NCBI GenBank assembly: GCA_900766135.1 | Contig: CAAFUF010000055.1 | Coordinates: 62,001 to 126,000 of the forward strand | Origin: Paenibacillaceae bacterium | GTDB taxonomy: Bacteria; Bacillota; Bacilli; Paenibacillales; Paenibacillaceae | Direction of reading: 5' to 3' | Length of the DNA stretch: 64,000 nt | Shown: positions 9,501 through 16,217 of the stretch, piece after piece | How positions within the stretch are numbered: position 1 is the first letter of the stretch | Layout of the letters: every line of letters starts with the position of its first letter | Notes under the pieces: model-generated | Database searches by the model: none | Seen by the model: the letters and a program-made list of their open reading frames with translations, nothing else | What the model was told of the DNA's origin: nothing | Translations under genes and position numbers: made by a program

Positions 9501-11309
9501 AGCATCCGAAACGGCCAAGGGCCGTTGGTCGAGGGCACGGATTACGCCGTAACGGGGAACATCGTAACGATCAAGAAGGAATACCTGGCCGCACAGGCAT
9601 CGGGAAGCTTAAAGCTAACGTTCCGCATCAAAGGCGATTTTTACGATGACGTGCATGCGACAGAGGTGAATGGGGATTCCTTTGAGTATACGTTTAAAGG
9701 AACCGGCATTGAATTGCATATGCCAAAGGGTCCGGCTCAAGGGGAAATGGAGGTTTACATTGACGGACAGCTGAAAGCGACCGTAGACGCCTATGCCGAG
9801 TCCCGCAGCGCTCAGCAGCCGTTGTTCGGCGTCTCCAATCTGCCGGCCGGCCAGCATACGGTCAAAGTGGTGAAAAAATCCGGCGAGCTGATGCTGGCGG
9901 ATCAACTGATCTACCATGTCGCCCCTGGATCGACGACACCAACAACGCCAACGAATCCGTCCAACCCGCCGTCGTCCCCATCCGGACCATCCGGTCCATC
10001 GGCGCCTCCAAGCCCGGCGGGAACGGAAATCGTCCGCGATCCGGCAAATCGGATCCCGGTGGACATCGTTCGGACGACGTTAGCCGACGGAACGAAACGG
10101 GATGAAGTCAAACTGACGGCCGATGCCCAGCTTCGGGCTGCCGTCGAAAAGCTGGCGGCCGAAGGTGCCGCTTCGCTGAACTTTACGATTCCGGACGTCA
10201 AGGATGAAGTGACCTCCGTCAAGGTGTCGCTCACCCGCGATTTTATCCAGTTGATTACGGGACGCGGGTTGGAATTGAAGCTCCAAACGACAAGCGGGGA
10301 GATCACGATTCCGGCGTCCTCCTTACAGGGCTCGCCCGGCGATGTGACCGTGACGATTCGTCCCGTGAAAGCGGAAGCCCAGAACAAGGAAATCGAGGGA
10401 CGCGCCAACAAGGCCGAGGGGGTACTTGCGTCCACGGGGGGGCAACAGGTAACCGTCATCGGCCGTCCGGTTCAAATCGAAACGAACCTGCAGAACCGGG
10501 AGGTAGTTCTGACTCTGCCCCTAACCGGCTCGGCGCCGAACGATGCGGACCCGTCCAAACTGGGGGTATATATCGAACACTCCGACGGAACGACGGAGTT
10601 TCTGACGGGGGAAGTTGTCACGTTAGGGAACGGCAAAGGGCTGAAATTCAGCGTAGATCATTTCAGCACCTTCGCTCTGGTGAAGACGGCCGAAGCGTTG
10701 TCGCCAACGCATAAAACCTATATCAGCGGTTATCCGGGCGGTCTGTTCAAACCGGAGAACCGCATCACCCGTGCGGAGCTGGCCGCCATGCTGTCCAAGG
10801 CTGTGGGCCTGGAGGAGACGGCGGAGGCGTTAGGCTTCAGCGATGTTCCGGCAGGTTATTGGGCTGCCGAGGCGATCGCCCAAGCGTCCCGCATGGGCTT
10901 GATGCAAGGTTATGCCGATGGCAGCTTCAAGCCGGAACAACCGGTCACGAGGGCGGAAATCACGGCCATCGCCGCGAAGTTCATGAAGCCGGCCGCGGGG
11001 CAGGGCACCGGCTTCTCCGACACCGCCGGCCATTGGGTGGAGAAGGCGATCCGGTCCGCGCAAGCGGCAGGGATCGTTAGCGGCTATGCCGACGGCAAGT
11101 TCCGACCGGCGGCGTTCGTCACGCGGGCCGAGGCAGTGACCATGATCAACCGGGCATTGGGCCGGGGGCCGTTGTTCGGCAGCAGCGCTGAGCTTCCGGT
11201 TTGGCGTGACGTACCGCAGACGCATTGGGCTTTCCACGATATCGCCGAGGCGGCGACGGAGCATGTGGCGATGCCGAGGGCAGAGGGCGGAGAAGAGCTG
11301 AGCAAATAA
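6510..11309 (+). CDS. Cell-surface GH27-like alpha-galactosidase with repeated beta-modules and three SLH domains
   Basis: The protein has 1,599 aa. A signal peptide (MIRLLQKTMTCLLAAAITL, AHA cleavage region) leads into a GH27-type barrel (MKPYMGWSSYSLQVYDG; nucleophile region VDFVKFDS) and a C-terminal beta-sandwich to ~residue 450. Three related ligand-binding-like modules follow, each with FKGTGI/V.., E/DVYLDG and a closing VKKSG-type strand. They alternate with short modules of the TTASFETTNPQ..KKEYLAQQ type. A Pro/Ser/Thr linker (~1142-1172), a VxITV-like domain and three SLH repeats (~1399-1570) complete it. SLH domains bind pyruvylated wall polymer, so the enzyme works outside the cell on galactose- or arabinose-bearing polymers. 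Start: AAAGGAG, 8 nt, ATG. Confidence 0.87.
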   Translation: MIRLLQKTMTCLLAAAITLVPYAYLGPDSKAAHAADNGLAMKPYMGWSSYSLQVYDGPEGNWTSEAKLKMISDAMHEKLQAHGYEYINIDAGWNGSMDEYGRPIPSETLYPNGFENLVDYIHNNGQKVGIYLIPGLSKEAYRLNLPIYGTEYHMQDIAAQPLRQADYWDIDYKIDFSKPGAQEYIHSIADLIASWGVDFVKFDSVTPGSGHNDLSIDARDDVKAWSTALSKHGIWLELSWALDHNYVDYWKKYANGWRVNWDVEAYDRNIGMTQWANIARLFPDAALWWRDAGPGGWNDFDSLNVGNGQTSGLTRDERQTATTLWAIASAQFYTGDDLTNLDSYGLELLTNDEVIAVNQAGHPAHPVSMATHQQVWYANNGDGTYTVALFNLGNKGAAMDVKWSDIGLDGAASVRDLWSHAELGQFAAGLDDIYLEPHASRLFKVTAKNGTSKVNDDDTGVKYTGSWTRNGGKELVQDAQDLNVTIVDSSAAAPGNTVANDAAAVNEESIAETTGQEAPGATAAEAGEHWVIYNDNHPSVTYDTYGSGGSWGYSSGRNPDWNDYLGDVHYGEKGEVRFEHAFKGTGVDFLTETAESGGDIDIYLDGEFQETVSANAPIQQGQIPIYSVQNLPFGEHTISGVMKGGTYLIVDGFKVYADSLLGATTASFETTNPQDVAVSLPLGGDTLARIANGSAELARNTDYAVSADGVTIKKEYLAQQPPGPLALTFGFVGGDSQTFTVDITGPVIVNSTIAPKTAEFDQKASAQADVSTTMTLNGNTLVSITNGAEALIEGSDFSIEGDTVRIHASYLAAQPTGVTELMFQFSAGLPQTLSIDIVNTSGRFLMINNNDPGIRYTGSWNRSTGRNFGDYQDDVHFAETNGDFLEYTFKGTGIQYITEIDPSQGEVDVYLDGTFAGTVDTHAEARQPMQAVYSVSGLSDSLHTLKLVKKSGRFMLLDALKVQIPDLINFTEATFDKSPSAQDDIKVEVLGGIGNLGSIRNGQGPLVEGTDYAVTGNIVTIKKEYLAAQASGSLKLTFRIKGDFYDDVHATEVNGDSFEYTFKGTGIELHMPKGPAQGEMEVYIDGQLKATVDAYAESRSAQQPLFGVSNLPAGQHTVKVVKKSGELMLADQLIYHVAPGSTTPTTPTNPSNPPSSPSGPSGPSAPPSPAGTEIVRDPANRIPVDIVRTTLADGTKRDEVKLTADAQLRAAVEKLAAEGAASLNFTIPDVKDEVTSVKVSLTRDFIQLITGRGLELKLQTTSGEITIPASSLQGSPGDVTVTIRPVKAEAQNKEIEGRANKAEGVLASTGGQQVTVIGRPVQIETNLQNREVVLTLPLTGSAPNDADPSKLGVYIEHSDGTTEFLTGEVVTLGNGKGLKFSVDHFSTFALVKTAEALSPTHKTYISGYPGGLFKPENRITRAELAAMLSKAVGLEETAEALGFSDVPAGYWAAEAIAQASRMGLMQGYADGSFKPEQPVTRAEITAIAAKFMKPAAGQGTGFSDTAGHWVEKAIRSAQAAGIVSGYADGKFRPAAFVTRAEAVTMINRALGRGPLFGSSAELPVWRDVPQTHWAFHDIAEAATEHVAMPRAEGGEELSK

Positions 11310-11316
11310 CCAAAAG

Positions 11317-11357
11317 GGGAGCGCCTCCGGCTTAATGCAGCCGGCTGGAGCTCCCCT
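11317..11357. terminator. Bidirectional terminator between SLH-GH27 and GH43
   Basis: AGGGGAGC pairs with GCTCCCCT, and inside that CCGGCT pairs with AGCCGG around a TAATGC loop. The genes converge here. Confidence 0.75.
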
Positions 11358-11364
11358 GATTTGC

Positions 11365-12345
11365 TTATTTATACGGATCGATCGTTTGGATCGTGCCGTC
11401 CGGGTTGTAATGCAGTTCGGTGTACTTGACGCTGCGCTTATGGTTCACGCCGCCGGACAACGAGCTGTCATGATAGAACAGGTACCATTTGTCCTGGAAT
11501 TGCACGATGGAATGGTGCGTAGTCCAACCGATAACCGGCGTCAGGATCTTGCCTTTAAATACGTAAGGACCCTGCGGGTTCTTGCTGATGGCATAAACGA
11601 GCGTGTGGGTAGTTCCGGTCGAGTAGGACAGGTAGTAATAGCCGTTGTATTTATGCACCCACGGTCCTTCGAAATACCGCCGGTCTTCGTCTCCGGCAAG
11701 CAACGGATTTCCATCTTCATCGACAATGGAAATTTCCTGCGGTGCCGATTTGAAGGTAAGCATGTCGTCGCTTAATTCGGCGAACTGCGGCCCCAACGCC
11801 GGCGCATCCGGTGCCGGCCCTTCGGCGTCCGGCTTAAAGCTGCCGGTTTGCCATTTCTCCAGTTGGCCGCCCCAAAGCCCGCCGAAATACATGTAGGCGC
11901 GGTTATCGTCATCGACGAGGACGGCCGGATCGATGCTGAAGCTGCCGGGAATGTAGCTTTCTTGCGGCGTGAACGGACCTGCAGGCGAGGAGCCGGTTGC
12001 TACGCCGATGCGGAAAATGCCTTCCTTGTCCCGAGCAGGGAAATAGAGGTAATACGTATTGTTCTTGTATGCCGCGTCCGGAGCCCACAGTTGTTGGCTC
12101 GCCCAGGGAATGTCCCGCAGATGCAGGGCTTCGCCGTGATCGACGCACGGAGAGTTGAAATCGTCCAGCGAGAGCACGTGATAATCTTCCATCGCGTATT
12201 GGTCGCCGTTATCGTTGTCGGGACCGTTGTGATCAAGGTCATGGGAAGGGTAAATATAGATTTTGCCGTCATACACATGGGCGGATGGATCTGCCGTAAA
12301 AATGTGAGTAACGAGCGGTTCATTCGGACGTACAGGTTTTTCCAC
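11365..12345 (-). CDS. GH43 glycoside hydrolase, intracellular
   Basis: The protein (326 aa) has the GH43 triad in order: Asp in FTADPSAHVYDG, Asp in FSIDPAVLVDDD and Glu in RYFEGPWVHKYNG. It is a single catalytic propeller with no signal peptide or binding module. It resembles enzymes annotated as beta-xylosidase/alpha-L-arabinofuranosidase. The start is a GTG at 12345, 7 nt after AAGGGG; no ATG is better placed. A sigma-A promoter and an overlapping operator lie just upstream, suggesting repression by a ROK/XylR-type sugar repressor, which is not encoded in the window. Confidence 0.88.
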   Translation of the reverse strand: MEKPVRPNEPLVTHIFTADPSAHVYDGKIYIYPSHDLDHNGPDNDNGDQYAMEDYHVLSLDDFNSPCVDHGEALHLRDIPWASQQLWAPDAAYKNNTYYLYFPARDKEGIFRIGVATGSSPAGPFTPQESYIPGSFSIDPAVLVDDDNRAYMYFGGLWGGQLEKWQTGSFKPDAEGPAPDAPALGPQFAELSDDMLTFKSAPQEISIVDEDGNPLLAGDEDRRYFEGPWVHKYNGYYYLSYSTGTTHTLVYAISKNPQGPYVFKGKILTPVIGWTTHHSIVQFQDKWYLFYHDSSLSGGVNHKRSVKYTELHYNPDGTIQTIDPYK

Positions 12346-12365
12346 AAGGATTCCCCTTTACCTAG

Positions 12366-12391
12366 TTAGTTTGTTGACTAAACTTACTAAC
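12366..12391. promoter_or_regulatory. Candidate XylR/ROK-type operator overlapping divergent promoters
   Basis: AGTTT (12368-12372) and AAACT (12380-12384) form an inverted repeat inside a longer TTAG..CTAA pattern that resembles XylR operators of Firmicutes (AGTTTGTT half-site). It begins 4 bp downstream of the GH43 -10 box on the minus strand and also covers a plus-strand -35, so a bound repressor would block both directions. Confidence 0.5.
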
Positions 12392-12402
12392 TTTAATTAT
12401 AC
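12374..12402 (+). promoter_or_regulatory. Candidate plus-strand sigma-A promoter toward oxdC
   Basis: TTGACT (12374-12379), a 17-bp spacer and TTATAC (12397-12402). The -35 lies in the operator. The distance to the oxdC start is ~175 bp; another possible -10 (TATAAT at 12530) is nearer but lacks a good -35. Confidence 0.4.
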
Positions 12403-12423
12403 AGAAGCTTGGACAACTATCAA
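12396..12423 (-). promoter_or_regulatory. Sigma-A promoter of the GH43 gene
   Basis: On the minus strand TTGATA (12418-12423), a 16-bp spacer and a perfect TATAAT (12396-12401) lie ~50 bp before the GTG start. Confidence 0.6.
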
Positions 12424-12578
12424 GCTCTTGAAGTTATTTTCTCCGAAATCGTCGGATTTTATTGGAAAACGGACGGCCTTGCCGGAACATATTTCGGCTT
12501 TTGAGGGAATAGGATCACTGTATGGCTATAATATGGAAAAAATTAACATTGCATGTCCAAGATAAGGAGTGATTGTCG

Positions 12579-13799
12579 ATGACGGATCGGTTGGATCCAT
12601 CCGCTTCAAGGCATCCGGAAAATCAAGCTGCCGGGGCATTCCCCGTGCCCGAGCCGATACGTGATGACGGCAGCGGCGCAACCGATACAGGACCGCGGGA
12701 CGTGATGCGGGATCGCGAAAATCCCGATATGCTGGTTCCTCCGGTGACCGATAACGGACTGATTCCGAATCTGAAATTTTCCTTTTCGGATACGCATATG
12801 CAGTTGAATCAAGGGGGATGGTCGCGGGAAATAACGATTCGGGAGTTGCCGATCGCCACGACGCTGGCAGGGGTGAATATGCGCCTCACGCCGGGAGGCG
12901 TGAGGGAGCTGCATTGGCATCAGCAGGCGGAATGGTCGTTCATGATCTCGGGGAAAGCCCGGATTACCGCAGTGGACCAGGACGGAAGGAACTTCATCGC
13001 CGATGTAGGCGTCGGGGATTTATGGTATTTTCCGCCGGGGATTCCCCATTCGATTCAAGGGCTGGAGGGAGGCTGCGAGTTTCTGCTTGTGTTCGATGAC
13101 GGGCATTTCTCCGACTTGAACACCCTGTCGATATCAGACTGGTTCGCCCATACGCCCAAGGAGGTGCTGTCGGCGAACTTTGGCGTGCCGCGCAAAGCGT
13201 TTGACCATATCCCCGGTAAGCAGGTGTACATCTACCAGGACCGCGTCCCGGGGCCGATCGCCAGCCAAAAGGTCACCTCGCCTTACGGAGAGATTCCCGT
13301 CAGCTTCAAGCATAGTCTGCTGGCCCAGCAACCGATTCGGACGCCGGGCGGAACCGTGCGCATCGCGGATTCCTCGAACTTTCCCGTCGCCAAGACGATT
13401 GCGGCCGCCCTCGTGGAAATCAAGCCCGGCGCCATGCGGGAAATGCATTGGCACCCGAACAACGATGAATGGCAGTATTATCTGTCCGGAAAAGGACGCA
13501 TGACGGTATTCGCCGGAGGCGGCGTCGCCCGTACATTCAACGTCAGGGCCGGGGATGTGGGGTACGTCCCGTTCGCCTATGGCCACTATATTCAAAATAC
13601 CGGCGACCGCAGCATCTGGTTCTTGGAGATGTTCCGCAGCGACCGGTTCGCCGATGTGTCGCTGAATCAATGGATGGCGCTGACGCCGCGCGAGCTGGTC
13701 CAGGACAATCTGCATGTCGGGCCTCTGTTAGTGGATGCGCTGCGGAAGCAAAAGTGGCCGGTGGTGGAATACGACCATCCGTTTAAACCTCACTCATAA
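12579..13799 (+). CDS. oxdC: Bicupin oxalate decarboxylase (OxdC/OxdD family)
   Basis: The protein (406 aa) carries two cupin Mn sites: H112, H114, E118, H157 in the N-terminal domain and H290, H292, E297, H336 in the C-terminal domain. Surrounding motifs (ELHWHQQAEWSFMI, GDLWYFPPGIPHSIQG, MHWHPNNDEWQYYLSGK, DVGYVPFAYGHY) match Bacillus OxdC throughout. The enzyme converts oxalate to formate and CO2 with Mn and O2. The active-site lid that reads SENST in B. subtilis OxdC (residues 161-165) is SDLNT here (178-182), so the key Glu162 is Asp179. No signal peptide. The ATG at 12579 is 9 nt after AAGGAG; TTG at 12573 is too close. It stands alone and converges on the tailocin regulatory genes with a 10-bp overlap. 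Confidence 0.9.
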   Translation: MTDRLDPSASRHPENQAAGAFPVPEPIRDDGSGATDTGPRDVMRDRENPDMLVPPVTDNGLIPNLKFSFSDTHMQLNQGGWSREITIRELPIATTLAGVNMRLTPGGVRELHWHQQAEWSFMISGKARITAVDQDGRNFIADVGVGDLWYFPPGIPHSIQGLEGGCEFLLVFDDGHFSDLNTLSISDWFAHTPKEVLSANFGVPRKAFDHIPGKQVYIYQDRVPGPIASQKVTSPYGEIPVSFKHSLLAQQPIRTPGGTVRIADSSNFPVAKTIAAALVEIKPGAMREMHWHPNNDEWQYYLSGKGRMTVFAGGGVARTFNVRAGDVGYVPFAYGHYIQNTGDRSIWFLEMFRSDRFADVSLNQWMALTPRELVQDNLHVGPLLVDALRKQKWPVVEYDHPFKPHS

Positions 13800-14164
13800 C
13801 CTAAGACTTCTTCGACATCGTCCATCTGCACCACCAGACGCTGGATCTCGTCCGTATCGCCGCAGCGGGAAGCGATTTGCGGGAGACGAATGCCGAGAAC
13901 CCGCCGGGATGGAACGGGAAGCGCCTGATCCAGCTCCGAACCGCCGGAAGATTCCGGCGGTTCTTTGGGGCGTACGAGGTCATCCAGCAGGACGGAAACG
14001 CCGGGCAAATCGCCGAAGTCTTCGGCCGTGAACGGCTCAAAAGGACCGGAAACCGGGATATAAAGCGTCTTCGACCAATCCAGGTCACCCGGACGGGCAT
14101 CGACAATCAGCTGCAGCGGACGGGTGGAATCCGTGTAGAAATCGCAATACGCCGCGATCCGCAT
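13790..14164 (-). CDS. Hypothetical protein downstream of ImmA/IrrE
   Basis: The 124-residue product begins MRIAAYCDFYTDSTRPLQLI and is acidic at its C-terminus. No known domain is recognised and there is no signal or membrane segment. The start lies 2 nt after the immA stop, so it is translated from the immA transcript. The longer frame to 14533 runs through immA in another frame and is rejected. Its place in a repressor-protease-orf operon suggests a part in immunity or induction control, but that is inference. Confidence 0.65.
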   Translation of the reverse strand: MRIAAYCDFYTDSTRPLQLIVDARPGDLDWSKTLYIPVSGPFEPFTAEDFGDLPGVSVLLDDLVRPKEPPESSGGSELDQALPVPSRRVLGIRLPQIASRCGDTDEIQRLVVQMDDVEEVLGYE

Positions 14165-14166
14165 CG

Positions 14167-14766
14167 TTACCGCCCTCCCTGTCCGCCGATTTGCCGCTCC
14201 AGCTGGGACAACATGCGCCGGGTCTCCGGCGACCAGCCCCGCTCCGCTTCGCGCTGGCGGCGGGTCGCTTCCTGGGCTGCCGCGATCAGGCTGCCGTGCA
14301 GCACCCGCCGCTGGATTTGGTCCAGCCGCTGCTCCGCCAGCTCCGGCGGGATATGGAACTGCTCGGCGATGTAAGCCACCGCCTCGCTGCGATGATCCGG
14401 CACCGGCAGCTTGGCGAACATATAAAAGGGGATGGCGGCGTAGAGCACGAACTGTTCGGCTTCGGTCTCCTGGGCATGTAGGAACAGCTCCGTCATCCGG
14501 CGCTGATCCCCGGCATGGCGCAGCACATGGCATAATTCATGAAAGAAGACGACCCGGGCCTGTACCGCCTCCAACCCTTTGTTCAGAAAAATCACGTTCT
14601 CCTCGTTATCCGAAAAGGAAGGGTGATTCCCGTAAATCAGCCCGATGCCGAAGGCTTCGGAGATTCGCTCGATGTCGAGGTCAGCGGGGGCCGATATCCC
14701 TCGGTTCAGATATTTGGCGTTAATCCATTGCTCCAGGTGGGTCTCATGATAATAGGCATACAACAT
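14167..14766 (-). CDS. ImmA/IrrE-family zinc metallo-endopeptidase
   Basis: The protein (199 aa) contains VVFFHELCHVLRH, an HExxH zinc-protease motif, followed by AEQFVLYAAIPFYMF, which supplies the third-ligand helix in this family. ImmA-type proteases cleave the Xre-family repressor of mobile elements, as in ICEBs1 and PBSX-related prophages. The xre gene lies 116 nt upstream on the same strand, so repressor and protease form a pair. I prefer the ATG at 14766 (GGGGTG spacer of 6) over GTG at 14775. This fits induction of the tail cluster by proteolysis of the repressor. Confidence 0.85.
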   Translation of the reverse strand: MLYAYYHETHLEQWINAKYLNRGISAPADLDIERISEAFGIGLIYGNHPSFSDNEENVIFLNKGLEAVQARVVFFHELCHVLRHAGDQRRMTELFLHAQETEAEQFVLYAAIPFYMFAKLPVPDHRSEAVAYIAEQFHIPPELAEQRLDQIQRRVLHGSLIAAAQEATRRQREAERGWSPETRRMLSQLERQIGGQGGR

Positions 14767-14882
14767 CCAAATCACCCCGAATCAGAATGTATGTTCGGTT
14801 TATGGTCCGAAATAAGGGCCCTTCAGAATCAGGGCCGTTTTGCTAGCTTTATACAGGTTGGTTTAACTTCGACTAAATGGAT

Positions 14883-15236
14883 TTACTTCGCTTCGTCTCC
14901 GTTCAGCAGCTTCTTCTTCTGCTCCCGGTACGCTTTCAAAGCTGCCTCCATCATGGCGATTTCATCCGCCGTATACGCTTCGGGACCGCCGAAAAAAGAC
15001 AAGCTCATGCCTTTCTCCGCTGCCGGGGAAGGATCGGGCGTCCGGCCCAGCAAGTAATCTGCGCTGGTATCCAGAGCGTCGACGATATTGCGCAGCACCT
15101 CCGGATCCGGCTTGCGGTCGTTCGTCTCATACCGGGACAATTGCACGACCGAAATGTCCGCTTGGGAGGCCAGGTCTTTTTGCGTGAGCTGACGTTGTTC
15201 GCGAAGATATTTGATCCGATCGCCTAGCGTTTGCAT
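14883..15236 (-). CDS. Xre/Cro-CI family repressor of the tail cluster
   Basis: The protein (117 aa) has an HTH_3 domain at residues ~5-60 (LGDRIKYLREQRQLTQKDLA, ISVVQLSRYE as recognition helix, DYLLGRTPDP after it) and a charged C-terminal tail. The ATG at 15236 follows GAGGAG at 5 nt. It is divergent from the tail genes across a 200-bp region with four similar 15-bp palindromes, one inside its own promoter. The layout is that of the PBSX Xre repressor: it should repress both itself and the rightward promoter. No LexA-like self-cleavage domain is present, so release probably needs the neighbouring ImmA-type protease. Confidence 0.88.
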   Translation of the reverse strand: MQTLGDRIKYLREQRQLTQKDLASQADISVVQLSRYETNDRKPDPEVLRNIVDALDTSADYLLGRTPDPSPAAEKGMSLSFFGGPEAYTADEIAMMEAALKAYREQKKKLLNGDEAK

Positions 15237-15265
15237 GGTTACTCCTCTTCCTTGCCGTTTCATTT

Positions 15266-15294
15266 AGTGTAGCACAAGTTGCCAAATTGGTAAA
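15266..15294 (-). promoter_or_regulatory. Promoter of xre with embedded operator
   Basis: Minus strand TTTACC (15289-15294), 17-bp spacer, TACACT (15266-15271). Operator O1 (15279-15293) covers the -35 and spacer, which predicts autorepression. Confidence 0.6.
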
Positions 15295-15404
15295 GGTCGG
15301 ATGAGTTTAATGGAATAATTCTTTTATTGTCAATTTGGTAATAAACCAGCTTGACATTACCGATATGGCAATCTATAATCAGGGTACAGTTACCAAATTG
15401 GTAA
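15279..15404. repeat. Array of four 15-bp Xre operators (O1-O4)
   Basis: O1 TTGCCAAATTGGTAA (15279-15293), O2 TTGTCAATTTGGTAA (15327-15341), O3 TTACCGATATGGCAA (15357-15371) and O4 TTACCAAATTGGTAA (15390-15404, perfect palindrome). Consensus is TTRCCAAWWTGGYAA. O1 sits in the leftward promoter, O3 fills the spacer of the rightward promoter and O4 lies just after its -10. Confidence 0.85.
15351..15379 (+). promoter_or_regulatory. Rightward early promoter, perfect sigma-A consensus
   Basis: TTGACA (15351-15356), exactly 17 bp, TATAAT (15374-15379). Such a perfect promoter would be very strong if free; operators O3 in the spacer and O4 downstream imply tight repression by Xre. Confidence 0.9.
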
Positions 15405-15435
15405 AAAAGAGGGGTGGAAGGAGAGGGGATCGAAG

Positions 15436-15519
15436 GTGCAGGCTGATATCCGCTTGGACAAGCAAGGTGATTTGCCGGAGGGAAAACATATTGATTGCCA
15501 GAACGGCAATATTCTATAG
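15436..15519 (+). CDS. Small leader peptide (27 aa), possible
   Basis: A GTG-started frame, MQADIRLDKQGDLPEGKHID and on to a TAG whose bases are part of the TAGGAGGG ribosome site of the next gene. AGGAG lies ~11 nt upstream of the GTG. It is the first frame after the early promoter; the stop/ribosome-site overlap suggests translational coupling to the ArpU-type gene. Function unknown. Confidence 0.4.
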   Translation: MQADIRLDKQGDLPEGKHIDCQNGNIL

Positions 15520-15531
15520 GAGGGAATTCAG

Positions 15532-16020
15532 ATGGGGAGAAGACGCATTCATGTGTATCATGCTTTATTCGATTCTATGCCGGTGGACGAAGCAGCAACC
15601 CGGGCTGCGGTGGAGAAGCGATTGGAGGAAGTCGGGCGGTACCGGCAGGTCGGTTGGATTCGCAAGGAAGCGTTCATCACCGCAGGATATGAACCACGCT
15701 TTCATGGCGCTACCCACGTTGTAAGCCAGCCGACGGAACGACTAGCGATCGGGAACGTGGATAAGGAAGCGGAGCTGGTTCGCAAATCGGAGCTGCTGGA
15801 CCTCGCCATGGAGAGGCTGTCGGAGGAGCAGCGGGAAGTCATTCGGCGAAGTTATTTGGATCAGAAAGCCGAATACGATTTCATCAGTTGCGGCGAGATG
15901 GGCATCAGTGACCGGACGTACCGCCGCATCAAAGCCAGCGCCATCCGCCTTCTGGCGGCGGCCCTGAACTTGGAGGTGTATCAGGAAGAACCGCAAACGG
16001 CAAAACACGGGGTCGGCTGA
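15532..16020 (+). CDS. ArpU/sigma-like phage late-gene activator
   Basis: The protein (162 aa) has a basic N-terminus (MGRRRIHVYHALFDSM) and a C-terminal region-4-like helix-turn-helix: LDLAMERLSEEQREVIRRSY then ISDRTYRRIKASAIRLLAAAL. The family (ArpU, with Xpf of PBSX as functional counterpart) switches on late structural genes. AGGAGGG precedes the ATG. It is the only full-size gene between the repressed early promoter and the structural operon, so Xre derepression should lead to this activator and then to tail genes. The four 11-bp-period repeats downstream are its candidate binding sites. Confidence 0.75.
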   Translation: MGRRRIHVYHALFDSMPVDEAATRAAVEKRLEEVGRYRQVGWIRKEAFITAGYEPRFHGATHVVSQPTERLAIGNVDKEAELVRKSELLDLAMERLSEEQREVIRRSYLDQKAEYDFISCGEMGISDRTYRRIKASAIRLLAAALNLEVYQEEPQTAKHGVG

Positions 16021-16035
16021 TAGCCGGCTTTTTTT
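16012..16035 (+). terminator. Intrinsic terminator after the activator gene
   Basis: GTCGGCT and AGCCGGC around a GAT loop, followed by seven T. It separates the early transcript from the structural operon, which therefore needs its own promoter or readthrough. Confidence 0.8.
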
Positions 16036-16057
16036 GCGACGAAAGAGAAATTCACGC

Positions 16058-16101
16058 GTCCGATAGCTGTCCGGCGGGTGTCCGTTGCTTGTCCGTTTGT
16101 T
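16058..16101 (+). repeat. Four direct repeats with an exact 11-bp period
   Basis: GTCCG occurs at 16058, 16069, 16080 and 16091, each starting an 11-bp unit, so the copies lie on the same face of the helix. They sit between the early terminator and the first structural gene, just upstream of a weak -10-like TTACATTGG. This is a candidate activator (ArpU) array for the late promoter. Confidence 0.65.
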
Positions 16102-16170
16102 TGATTTTCCCCATGTTACATTGGTAGCGTGGGAAGGAAAAGTAATTGAAAACCGAATCGACCGACGAAA

Positions 16171-16197
16171 ACCGCTGACGTTCCCGGCGGTTTTTTG
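16171..16197 (+). terminator. Terminator-like hairpin in the leader of the structural operon
   Basis: ACCGC pairs with GCGGT and is followed by TTTTTT, 20 bp before the first structural gene. Its position between the candidate late promoter and the genes suggests attenuation or antitermination control. Confidence 0.6.
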
Positions 16198-16217
16198 CTT
16201 TGGAAAGGAGGGGGACG

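Noticed and set aside
14165..14533. N-terminal extension of the 124-residue protein upstream of 14164
   Set aside because: The extension is immA read in another frame and is Ala/Gly/Pro/Arg-rich noise. ATG 14164 sits 2 nt after the immA stop.
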